From positions 1 to 5,600 of the forward strand of contig JAUVBC010000170.1 in NCBI GenBank assembly GCA_030591405.1: a stretch of DNA of 5,600 bases. Direction: 5' to 3'. Source of the stretch: Candidatus Zixiibacteriota bacterium. GTDB lineage: Bacteria; Zixibacteria; MSB-5A5; GN15; PGXB01. Each line of letters begins with the position of its first letter. Position 1 is the stretch's first letter. Made by a program: the position numbers and the translations under genes. The notes under the pieces were generated by a model. The model saw only the letters and a list, made by a program, of their open reading frames with translations. It searched no databases and had not been told where the DNA came from. This document shows, piece after piece, positions 1 to 5,600 of the stretch.

Positions 1-78
1 GGACGAGTTATGGAAACAAGAGTAGATACAGGTGAGGTAGTTCTTTCATCTCCCGGAAGAAGCAATTGGAAATTGTGA
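1..78 (+). CDS. cheD: CheD-family chemotaxis glutamine deamidase, C-terminal fragment (5' end outside window)
   Basis: Frame 1 is open from the first base to a TGA at 76-78 and encodes 25 residues. They match the end of the complete CheD at 1496-1981 at 19 of 25 positions, sharing VDTGEV, LSSPGRS and the terminal W-K-L. This is therefore the tail of a second, diverged cheD whose catalytic part lies upstream of the window. CheD proteins deamidate or demethylate glutamines on chemoreceptors and usually work with CheC. The DNA differs at many third positions, so the copies are not a recent duplication. The stretch that forms an AAGGAG ribosome-binding site in the downstream copy reads AAGAAG here, and no plus-strand gene follows. 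The stop lies one base from the stop of the opposing dipeptidase gene. The assignment rests only on similarity to the neighbour, but that similarity is unambiguous. Confidence 0.85.
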   Translation, partial: GRVMETRVDTGEVVLSSPGRSNWKL

Positions 79-79
79 T

Positions 80-1210
80 CTATCCGCAGACCTCTTTGAA
101 AACCCGCATAAAATTGCCACCCATTATTTTTTCTATCTCATTTTCTTTATAATCGCGTGCTAATAACTCTTTAGCTATATTTGGCATCCCGGTACAATCT
201 TCAAGACCAATCGGCGGCATTGACATTCCATCAAAATCAGAGCCGATCGCAACACAATCGATCCCGCCCAGATTGACCATAAATTCGATATGATCGACAA
301 CAGTTTTCACCGTCGGTCTCAGCCGGTTTAATGGCGATTCAAATTCTTCTATAAATGATGTATGTTTCTTCAGTTCATCCTGTAATTCATTTTCAGGCAT
401 AGTTGAAACGAATAATTCCGATATCTTCTTAATCTCGTTCGGATATTTTTTACGCAATTCTGTTGATTGTTTGTTCAATTCCTGAGATAAAATAAAATAG
501 ATAAAAGTGACTCCGATCACCCCGCCTTTATCAGCAATCGCTTTTATCTGTTTATCGTTTAAATTGCGGCCACTTGGACATATTGAAACGGCGCAGGAAT
601 GCGAGGCAACAACTGGCGATTTACTCATCTCAATAGCCTCATCCGCCGATGAAGTTGCGCAATGTGATATATCTACTATCATTCCCAATCTGTTCATTTC
701 TGCAATTATTTCGCGCCCTTGTTCTGTTATACCCTGAAAAGCCGGGTTTTTGTCGGACCATGAAAGACACCAATTTGTCGATTGTTCATGAACCAAAGTC
801 AACAATCGAACACCCCTATTATAAAAGTATTCAACATTTTTTATATCACTATTCAGCGCCGTTCCACCTTCAATGGCGAGAACGGCTGTAATTTTGTCGC
901 TTTTTTTGACATTCATTGCATCAGAAGATGTATGACAGATAATGATACTATCTTTGTTTTTTGCGATTTCTGTTTTAAGACAATCGATATATTCATTCAC
1001 TATTTCAAATTCCGATTTGCCAGCGACATAAGAATGGGCCAGGCTGGCAAAGACCTGTAGATCAACACCACCTTCTTTTAAACGAGGGATATCAATATGA
1101 TAATTGTTATGCTGCTTTGAGATGTCGTATCCTCTAATCATTTGCAATACAGTGTCACAGTGCAGGTCAGCCACTAATATCTTATCGTGAATTTCATTTT
1201 CCTCTTTCAT
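80..1210 (-). CDS. Membrane dipeptidase family protein (peptidase M19, renal dipeptidase-like)
   Basis: A 376-residue zinc-dependent dipeptidase of the M19 family, which hydrolyses dipeptides, in some members with D-residues. The metal-site motifs appear in family order: H17-x-D19 in DLHCDT, the bridging Glu E114 in AIEGG, H183 in VDISH, H204 in ASHS, and D325 in GSDFDG. The C-terminal signature GLED...GMPNIAKELL...GGNFMRVF is also typical. Length is normal for bacterial members. There is no signal peptide or membrane segment despite the family name, so the protein is probably cytoplasmic. The ATG at 1210-1208 is supported by AGGGAGT (1223-1217 on the minus strand), six bases upstream. The gene is transcribed away from the cheD-HDOD operon and runs into the end of the upstream cheD, with no room for a separate terminator. 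Nothing links it functionally to chemotaxis. Substrate specificity cannot be read from the sequence. Confidence 0.95.
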   Translation of the reverse strand: MKEENEIHDKILVADLHCDTVLQMIRGYDISKQHNNYHIDIPRLKEGGVDLQVFASLAHSYVAGKSEFEIVNEYIDCLKTEIAKNKDSIIICHTSSDAMNVKKSDKITAVLAIEGGTALNSDIKNVEYFYNRGVRLLTLVHEQSTNWCLSWSDKNPAFQGITEQGREIIAEMNRLGMIVDISHCATSSADEAIEMSKSPVVASHSCAVSICPSGRNLNDKQIKAIADKGGVIGVTFIYFILSQELNKQSTELRKKYPNEIKKISELFVSTMPENELQDELKKHTSFIEEFESPLNRLRPTVKTVVDHIEFMVNLGGIDCVAIGSDFDGMSMPPIGLEDCTGMPNIAKELLARDYKENEIEKIMGGNFMRVFKEVCG

Positions 1211-1495
1211 TTACTTACTCCCTGGTCAGTTTTCGCATCAATTGCTGTAATATTATATATCTATGATACATTGAGTCATAATCGCCGCAATAAAAAAATT
1301 GGCCAATATTAAAAATTAATATAAAAATCTAAATCTGGTTGTCTTTGGCGTAGGTTGATTTAAAATAAACTTCATATCATTAATACTCTTTTGTATTTGT
1401 CGATAAATAAAATATATATTTTCAGTTGCTGGGGGCTACAGTAATACTAAGGATAATGAATTAGCATATGGGAACAACTGAATTTGGGGGCATAA
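1211..1495. other. Divergent AT-rich intergenic region
   Basis: This spacer separates the dipeptidase gene from the divergently transcribed cheD-HDOD operon, so it should hold promoters for both. For the operon the best candidate I see is TTGTAT (1391-1396), an 18-base spacer and TATATT (1415-1420), which would start transcription near 1427; the -35 is poor and confidence is low. A 10-base perfect palindrome, ATTGGCCAAT (1298-1307), lies near the middle and could be an operator, but such palindromes occur by chance. A 12-codon open frame starting at ATG 1468 overlaps the cheD start and is unlikely to be a gene. No known riboswitch or small RNA is recognised. Confidence 0.45.
1252..1279 (-). 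promoter_or_regulatory. Candidate sigma70-type promoter of the dipeptidase gene
   Basis: On the minus strand, TATAAT (1257-1252) is a perfect -10 hexamer. ATGACT (1279-1274) matches the TTGACA consensus at four of six positions, with a 16-base spacer. Transcription would begin near 1245, leaving a leader of about 35 bases that contains the AGGGAGT ribosome-binding site. The region is very AT-rich, so chance -10-like sequences are expected; this is a reasonable prediction, not a firm one. Confidence 0.4.
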
Positions 1496-1981
1496 TTGGG
1501 AATTAATTATATCGGAATTGGCGATTTTGCGGTTTCGAATAAACCGGATGATATTATTAAAACTATGGCTCTCGGCTCTTGCGTCGGCATAATGCTTTAT
1601 GATCCAAAACTCAAAATTGCAGCGATGGGTCACATTGCTCTTCCGGATTCAAAGGTCAGGGGTCAAAGAGGGATGGATAAGCCGGGTCGGTACGCTGATA
1701 CTGGGATTCCCCTTCTGGCCAAAGCAATGCTAAATAAGGGTTCCAAAAGGGGTCGAAGTTTGATTGTTAAAATCGCCGGTGGGGCACAGATAAATGATCC
1801 AAATGATACTTTCAATATAGGCAAAAGAAATGTTTTGGCCGTTAAAAAGATTCTTTGGAAATGCAGTCTGATACTTAAGGCTGAGGATACCGGGGGTAAT
1901 ATTGGTCGGACAATGCAAGTAGGTGTCGATACCGGAGAAGTTACTTTGTCTTCCCCGGGAAGGAGCAAGTGGAAATTATGA
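1496..1981 (+). CDS. cheD: CheD chemoreceptor glutamine deamidase
   Basis: A complete CheD of 161 residues, the usual family length. CheD hydrolyses specific receptor glutamines to glutamate and, in Bacillus and Thermotoga systems, is controlled by binding CheC and CheY-P. The catalytic Cys-His-Thr set is visible: T23, C29 in ALGSCVG and H46 in GHIALP, with the same spacing as Thr21/Cys27/His44 known from the Thermotoga enzyme. Other signatures are YADTGIPLL, KIAGGA, and the C-terminal TGEV and PGR segments. The start is TTG at 1496: the preceding codon in frame is TAA, so no longer form is possible, and GGGGG (1486-1490) sits five bases upstream. The next in-frame ATG (1565) would remove the N-terminal strand and T23. 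The end overlaps the HDOD gene by ATGA. No cheC, cheA or receptor gene is in the window. A diverged paralogue ends at position 78. Confidence 0.95.
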   Translation: MGINYIGIGDFAVSNKPDDIIKTMALGSCVGIMLYDPKLKIAAMGHIALPDSKVRGQRGMDKPGRYADTGIPLLAKAMLNKGSKRGRSLIVKIAGGAQINDPNDTFNIGKRNVLAVKKILWKCSLILKAEDTGGNIGRTMQVGVDTGEVTLSSPGRSKWKL

Positions 1982-2844
1982 TAGTTACAAAATCAATAGC
2001 GGATAGAGTCAAAGAGATGCCGATGCTTTCGGTGGTGAGTACCCGATTGCTGGAACTTCTGGGTGAAGATAATTATTCAATTCGCGACGTCGTGAGTATT
2101 GTTGAAAATGATGCCATATTAACTACCAAAATATTAAGAGCGGCCAATTCCGTCGCCTATTCACCGCGCGTTCCGATTACTTCTGTGACGGCCGCTATAA
2201 ACAATATGGGTGAAAAAGTTATTATGGGTATCGCCATTGAATCATGCGCCCCCAAAGTATTTAAGGACCCTCTGGGAGGATATATGTCCGAGGCCGGGCA
2301 AATGTGGGATCACTCCCTCTGTACTGCTATTGGGGCCCGCCAGCTATCCTCATATACAATTAAAGAATCATCTTCCAATTTGGCCTTTACTGCCGGTCTA
2401 TTACATGATATCGGGAAATCGGTCATGTCTGTTATTCTCGAAGGAAATACAGAAGAGATGTTAGGGCATATCGATAACGGAGAGGCTGTCTCATTTCTCG
2501 ATGCCGAGAAAAAGATTGCCGGGATGGATCATACTGAACTCGGTTACGAATTAGCCCAGCATTGGAAATTGCCGGAACAGCTTGCCATGGCAATAAGGTA
2601 TCATCATCACCCTCAGGATGTTGATGATAAATATAAGGATTTGGTTTATACCGTTCATCTTGGAGATATTCTGGCCATGATGGCCGGCATTGGAACTGGA
2701 GTCGACGGTTTGGCTTATTCAATTGATCGAACCTACAAAGATTATATCGAAATCAGAGAGGACGAACTGGCTATTGCTGTTGCCGACATTCAGGAAGAGT
2801 TTTTCAAAACCAAACAGGCTATTCTGGGAGAAGAGACCGAATAA
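1978..2844 (+). CDS. HDOD domain-containing signalling protein
   Basis: A 288-residue protein consisting almost entirely of one HDOD domain (PF08668 type), a non-GGDEF, non-EAL output module found in bacterial signalling and motility networks. The N-terminal helical half carries the hallmark pattern: MPMLSVVSTRLLELL, IVENDAILTTKILRAANS (residues 41-58) and the INNMG turn. The C-terminal half retains HD-type residues H112, H143-D144 in GLLHDIGK, H185, H209-H211 and H227/D230, so the metal site looks intact although many HDOD proteins have lost it. There is no receiver domain, membrane segment or signal peptide. The ATG at 1978 overlaps the cheD stop as ATGA, and AAGGAG (1960-1965) lies 12 bases upstream. 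An in-frame GTG at 1969 would add three residues but is only three bases from that ribosome-binding site, so the start is slightly uncertain. Co-transcription with cheD suggests a chemotaxis or motility role, which is inference. The biochemical activity is unknown. Confidence 0.93.
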   Translation: MIVTKSIADRVKEMPMLSVVSTRLLELLGEDNYSIRDVVSIVENDAILTTKILRAANSVAYSPRVPITSVTAAINNMGEKVIMGIAIESCAPKVFKDPLGGYMSEAGQMWDHSLCTAIGARQLSSYTIKESSSNLAFTAGLLHDIGKSVMSVILEGNTEEMLGHIDNGEAVSFLDAEKKIAGMDHTELGYELAQHWKLPEQLAMAIRYHHHPQDVDDKYKDLVYTVHLGDILAMMAGIGTGVDGLAYSIDRTYKDYIEIREDELAIAVADIQEEFFKTKQAILGEETE

Positions 2845-2872
2845 CATAGTTCAATATAAAATTGTTTTCTTT

Positions 2873-2903
2873 AAAGCCCTCATTATAATCGGGGGCTTTT
2901 TTT
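2873..2903 (+). terminator. Rho-independent terminator of the cheD-HDOD operon
   Basis: AAAGCCCTC (2873-2881) pairs with GGGGGCTTT (2891-2899) as a nine-base-pair stem with one G-U pair, a nine-base loop and a run of seven T (2897-2903). It begins 28 bases after the HDOD stop codon and isolates the operon from the EF-G-like gene. Confidence 0.9.
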
Positions 2904-2997
2904 ATCAAGAAAATCCGGACTAGACCAGATATTATATCATTTGTGAGTAATTGAAGAAAACCGATTTCACGCCCATCAAATAGGTTCGATAAACAAT

Positions 2998-3026
2998 TTG
3001 ACAAAATTAGCCATTCTGCTTATACT
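2998..3026 (+). promoter_or_regulatory. Strong sigma70-type promoter for the EF-G-like gene
   Basis: A perfect -35 hexamer TTGACA (2998-3003), an optimal 17-base spacer and TATACT (3021-3026), five of six matches to the -10 consensus. Transcription would start near 3033, giving a leader of about 39 bases that ends in a strong ribosome-binding site. It lies downstream of the operon terminator, so the EF-G-like gene is its own transcription unit. The match suggests high constitutive expression. No operator-like repeat is obvious around it. Confidence 0.8.
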
Positions 3027-3055
3027 AATTGGCTTATATAATATAATCTCTTGTT

Positions 3056-3064
3056 AAAGGAGGG
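3056..3064 (+). promoter_or_regulatory. Strong ribosome-binding site that fixes the EF-G-like start at GTG 3072
   Basis: AAAGGAGGG is a near-complete match to the anti-Shine-Dalgarno sequence and lies seven bases before GTG 3072. The earlier in-frame TTG at 3051 sits immediately before this site and has no ribosome-binding site of its own, so it is not the start. Confidence 0.85.
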
Positions 3065-3071
3065 AATCTCG

Positions 3072-5150
3072 GTGAAAGTTTATGACACCGACCAAATTAG
3101 AAATGTGGCACTGGTCGGCCAGCGCGGATGTGGCAAAACCAGCCTCGCCGATGCTATGGCCTTCTCTTCGGGAATATCAAATCGACTTGGAAAGGTGGAT
3201 GACGGAACTTCACTGTCTGATTTCACTGAAGATGAGATAAATAGAAAAACATCAATTGGTCTTTCGATTCTGACCTGTCCCTGGAAAAGTGTTAAGATAA
3301 ATCTACTTGACCTTCCAGGGCATCCTGATTTTATCGGAGAACTCATTACCGGAGTAAATGTTGCCGAAACAGCAATTATTGTTTTGAATGGCAATACCGG
3401 TATTGAGGTTGGAACCGAAATTCAATATAAGTATGTGGAAAGATTCAATCTTCCCCGAATATTTTTTATTAACAAGATTGAAAAAGAGAATGTTAAAACT
3501 TCCGAAGTTATAACTCAATTGCAGCAAACCTATGGCCTTAAAGCTGCCCCAATTCAGTTGCCGATTGGTGAAGGAACCGAATACAAAGGGATCGTCGATC
3601 TTCTTCGGATGAAAGGTATCACCTATGACGAAAATGGCAAACCAACTGAAGGTGATATTCCTGCCGATTTGAAGGATCAGGCTGAAGAGGCGCATCAAAA
3701 ACTCATTGAGGCTGTTGCCGAAGCTGACGATGCTCTCTTGGAAAAATTCTTTGATAAAGGGGAACTATCCCCTGAGGAGATTCTTTCCGGGTTGAAAAAA
3801 GCAATTGTCGATCGGTCAATTTTCCCAATTTTAATGGGTTCGGCCGATATGAATTCCGGCGTTCAAACTCTTTTAGATTTTATAGCCGACTACTTGCCAT
3901 CACCGGATGAAGCTCAGACTCAGAATTTGCTTAAGGAAGGCACCGATGAAGTTGTGGGCGTTGACATTAAAAATGATGCCAACCCGATTGCTTATGTCTT
4001 TAAATCAATGGCCGAGGCGCACATTGGTGAAATTTCTCTTTTCAAGGTTTTGGGTGGTAAAATATCCCAGGGACTTGATCTTTATAACGCTAATCAGCGA
4101 AACAATGAAAGAGTTGGGCAGGTCTATTCTATCAGTGGCAAAGAGCGAAAAGAGATCGATTTAGCCAATGCTGGCGATATCGCTGCCATGGTGAAATTGA
4201 AATCTACCAAAATGGGCGAGACGCTTGGCAAAAAAGGTGATGATTTAGTTGTACCGCCGGTCGATTATCCAGAACCGGTTATGGATACCGGTATCAGGCC
4301 CAAAGCTAAAGCTGATGAAGAAAAACTGTCAACAGCTTTGCATAAACTACAAGATGAAGACCCATCGTTTAAAATTATTATTGATCCGGCTTTACGCCAA
4401 ACAGTTTTATTCACGCAGGGATCGACCCAGACCGAAATTCTCAACGCCAAATTGAAAGCAAAATTTGGGGTTGAAATTGAGGTATTTAAACCTCGGATTC
4501 CTTACCGTGAGACGATCAAAGGCAAAACTGAGATCCAGTACAAATACAAAAAACAATCCGGCGGACGAGGCCAGTATGGTGATGTTCATCTGCGGATCGA
4601 GCCGAATCCTCGCGGTGAAGGTTTTACGTTCGCCAATGAAATCTCCGGTGGTGTTATCCCCAGCAAATTTATCCCGTCGGTCGAGAAAGGGATTGTTGAG
4701 GCCCTGCTTGAAGGCGGATTATCCAAATCGCCGGTTGTCGATGTTAAGGTTGCCGTTTTTTATGGTTCCTATCATACCGTTGACTCATCTGATATGGCCT
4801 TTAAACTTGCCTCTTTGATGGGGTTCCGCGAAGGATACTTGAAATGTAAACCGATTCTTCTCGAACCGGTTTATAATGTCGAGATTATTGTCCCCGAGGA
4901 GTTCACTGGCGATATTATGGGTGATATGTCCAGTCGTCGCGGTAAGATCTCCGGTATGGATCCTGAAGGCCGCTATCAAAAAGTTCGCGGTTCGGTTCCT
5001 TTGGCCGAGTTGTATAACTATACGGTTGATCTGCGCTCGATGACTTCCGGGCAGGCATACTATACTCGTGAGTTTTCTCATTATGAGGAACTCCCGCGCG
5101 ATATCACAGAAAAAGTGACCGAAGAGATCAAAAAATCGAAAGAAGAATAA
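3072..5150 (+). CDS. Elongation factor G-like GTPase (EF-G-2 / FusA2-type paralogue)
   Basis: A 692-residue five-domain translational GTPase with the full EF-G layout. The G domain (about 1-275) has G1 GQRGCGKT (16-23), G3 DLPGHPDF (80-87) with the catalytic-type H84, G4 NKIE (134-137) and G5 GSA (256-258). Domain II spans roughly 300-390 and domain III roughly 410-480. Domain IV (from about 485) has YKKQSGGRGQYGDV, and domain V has the SSRRGKISGM turn. The divergent N-terminus, the KVDDGTSLSDF segment and RKTSIG in place of the usual ERGITI switch I motif resemble the EF-G-2 group (for example Thermus EF-G-2 and mycobacterial FusA2) rather than the main translocase. The G4 aspartate is replaced by glutamate. 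It stands alone, not in a rpsL-rpsG-fusA-tuf operon, which supports a paralogue. Its role in translocation, recycling or stress is unknown. The GTG start is set by AAAGGAGGG. It could replace canonical EF-G if no other copy exists, but this is unlikely. Confidence 0.92.
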   Translation: MKVYDTDQIRNVALVGQRGCGKTSLADAMAFSSGISNRLGKVDDGTSLSDFTEDEINRKTSIGLSILTCPWKSVKINLLDLPGHPDFIGELITGVNVAETAIIVLNGNTGIEVGTEIQYKYVERFNLPRIFFINKIEKENVKTSEVITQLQQTYGLKAAPIQLPIGEGTEYKGIVDLLRMKGITYDENGKPTEGDIPADLKDQAEEAHQKLIEAVAEADDALLEKFFDKGELSPEEILSGLKKAIVDRSIFPILMGSADMNSGVQTLLDFIADYLPSPDEAQTQNLLKEGTDEVVGVDIKNDANPIAYVFKSMAEAHIGEISLFKVLGGKISQGLDLYNANQRNNERVGQVYSISGKERKEIDLANAGDIAAMVKLKSTKMGETLGKKGDDLVVPPVDYPEPVMDTGIRPKAKADEEKLSTALHKLQDEDPSFKIIIDPALRQTVLFTQGSTQTEILNAKLKAKFGVEIEVFKPRIPYRETIKGKTEIQYKYKKQSGGRGQYGDVHLRIEPNPRGEGFTFANEISGGVIPSKFIPSVEKGIVEALLEGGLSKSPVVDVKVAVFYGSYHTVDSSDMAFKLASLMGFREGYLKCKPILLEPVYNVEIIVPEEFTGDIMGDMSSRRGKISGMDPEGRYQKVRGSVPLAELYNYTVDLRSMTSGQAYYTREFSHYEELPRDITEKVTEEIKKSKEE

Positions 5151-5188
5151 ATTCGCTTTTTTGAATATTTTATCATTTTGATATAATC

Positions 5189-5220
5189 AAATAACCCGTT
5201 TTCCGGCGGGTTATTTTTTT
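5189..5220 (+). terminator. Rho-independent terminator of the EF-G-like gene
   Basis: AATAACCCG (5190-5198) pairs perfectly with CGGGTTATT (5207-5215), extendable by one A-T pair at 5189/5216, around an eight-base loop. It is followed by T's through 5220. It lies about 40 bases after the stop codon and ends the monocistronic unit. Confidence 0.92.
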
Positions 5221-5324
5221 ACCATGCCTCCGCATCGACAGCGAGTCAAATGCATATAAATTTTGTTGGAATCGCAGATAATTCATATTGCTTTTATTGC
5301 GAAAAATTTATAGTGTAACATATT
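5221..5324. other. Intergenic spacer before trmO-like gene, no firm element
   Basis: About 100 AT-rich bases that must contain the promoter of the downstream gene, because a terminator lies just upstream. TATAGT (5309-5314) resembles a -10 box, but a -35 with good spacing is not evident and it would leave a leader of only a few bases. No clear Shine-Dalgarno precedes the ATG at 5325. I see nothing else here. Confidence 0.4.
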
Positions 5325-5600
5325 ATGAATAAGATAATATTTGAGCCGATTGGAATAGTTCATACACCGTTTAAAGAACCGAAAGGCACGCCGATTCAGC
5401 CGCGCAAATCGGGCGGAGCCGAGGGAACAATCGAGATATATGAAAAATATATACCGGCTCTGGATGATCTCGATAGCTTTTCGCATATCTATTTGCTGTT
5501 TCATCTGCATCTATCAAAAGGGTATGAGTTGAAGGTTGTCCCATACCTTGATAACCGGAAACGGGGGCTATTTGCCACTCGGGCACCGCGCCGCCCGAAC
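5325..5600 (+). CDS. trmO: TsaA/TrmO-family tRNA (m6t6A37) methyltransferase, N-terminal part (3' end outside window)
   Basis: The frame is open from ATG 5325 to the window end, giving 92 residues that match the TsaA/YaeB (UPF0066) family. These SAM-dependent enzymes N6-methylate t6A at position 37 of certain threonine tRNAs. Family signatures appear in order: PIGIVHTPF (8-16), P-x-Q-P (23-26), LDDLDSFSHIYLLFHLH (46-62), and the hallmark GLFATRAPRRPN (81-92), where most members have ATRSPxRPN. This covers most of the beta-barrel core; the next expected residues, PIG-S, lie just past the edge. Whether it is the short form or the longer Escherichia coli type with a C-terminal extension cannot be seen. 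The start is the first ATG before the conserved motif and has no clear ribosome-binding site, so initiation may be weak or leaderless. It is separated from the EF-G-like gene by a terminator. Confidence 0.9.
   Translation, partial: MNKIIFEPIGIVHTPFKEPKGTPIQPRKSGGAEGTIEIYEKYIPALDDLDSFSHIYLLFHLHLSKGYELKVVPYLDNRKRGLFATRAPRRPN

Noticed and set aside
1337..1349. GG...GC pair resembling a sigma54 -24/-12 promoter upstream of cheD.
   Set aside because: The spacing is nine bases instead of ten and the flanking consensus is absent.
1421..1482. Eight-base inverted repeat TTCAGTTG / CAACTGAA in the cheD leader that could form a hairpin ending just before the ribosome-binding site.
   Set aside because: The loop is 46 bases and a match this short is expected about once by chance in a spacer of this size; no known riboswitch motif is present.
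1468..1506. Twelve-codon open frame starting with ATG before and overlapping the cheD start, a possible leader peptide.
   Set aside because: It has no well-spaced ribosome-binding site and no recognisable composition; the cheD TTG with GGGGG upstream explains the region.
3051..3071. Upstream in-frame TTG start adding seven residues to the EF-G-like protein.
   Set aside because: The strong AAAGGAGGG lies inside this extension and is correctly spaced for GTG 3072; nothing precedes the TTG that could serve as a ribosome-binding site.
3303..3698. Long minus-strand open frame inside the EF-G-like gene.
   Set aside because: It is a shadow of the coding frame, with no domain signature and no promoter or ribosome-binding site; the plus-strand protein is conserved throughout.
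5224..5259. Eleven-codon open frame in the spacer before the trmO-like gene.
   Set aside because: It starts just after the terminator T-run with no ribosome-binding site and resembles nothing.

Overview
The window is ordinary bacterial chromosome with moderate to low GC (estimated by eye) and AT-rich spacers. It holds three complete and reliable gene units plus a gene fragment at each edge. A CheD-type chemotaxis enzyme, a diverged second elongation factor G and AT-rich sigma70-like promoters point to a free-living, probably motile bacterium. Lineage cannot be fixed from the sequence; a deep-branching candidate phylum such as Zixibacteria or a relative is only a guess.

Layout. Positions 1-78 are the last 25 codons of a cheD gene on the plus strand. 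It meets, tail to tail with a single base between the stop codons, a minus-strand M19 dipeptidase gene (80-1210). A divergent AT-rich spacer (1211-1495) follows. Next is a plus-strand two-gene operon: a complete cheD with a TTG start (1496-1981), then an HDOD-domain signalling gene (1978-2844) overlapping it by four bases (ATGA). A clear rho-independent terminator (2873-2903) closes the operon. A near-perfect sigma70 promoter (2998-3026) and a strong Shine-Dalgarno lead into a monocistronic EF-G-2-like GTPase (3072-5150), which ends at a second clear terminator (5189-5220). The right edge carries the first 92 codons of a TsaA/TrmO-family tRNA methyltransferase (5325 onward).

How the genes fit together. 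CheD and the HDOD protein are very likely co-transcribed and translationally coupled, suggesting a link between receptor deamidation and an HDOD output protein. The cheD tail at the left edge is a diverged paralogue of the complete cheD, so two cheD genes flank the dipeptidase. The EF-G-like protein and TrmO both concern translation but are separate transcription units. No mobile element, CRISPR array, tRNA or rRNA was seen. I found no convincing undescribed system. The points most worth a second look are the paired cheD genes, the cheD-HDOD coupling with an apparently intact HD metal site, and the altered G4 motif (NKIE) of the EF-G-like protein.
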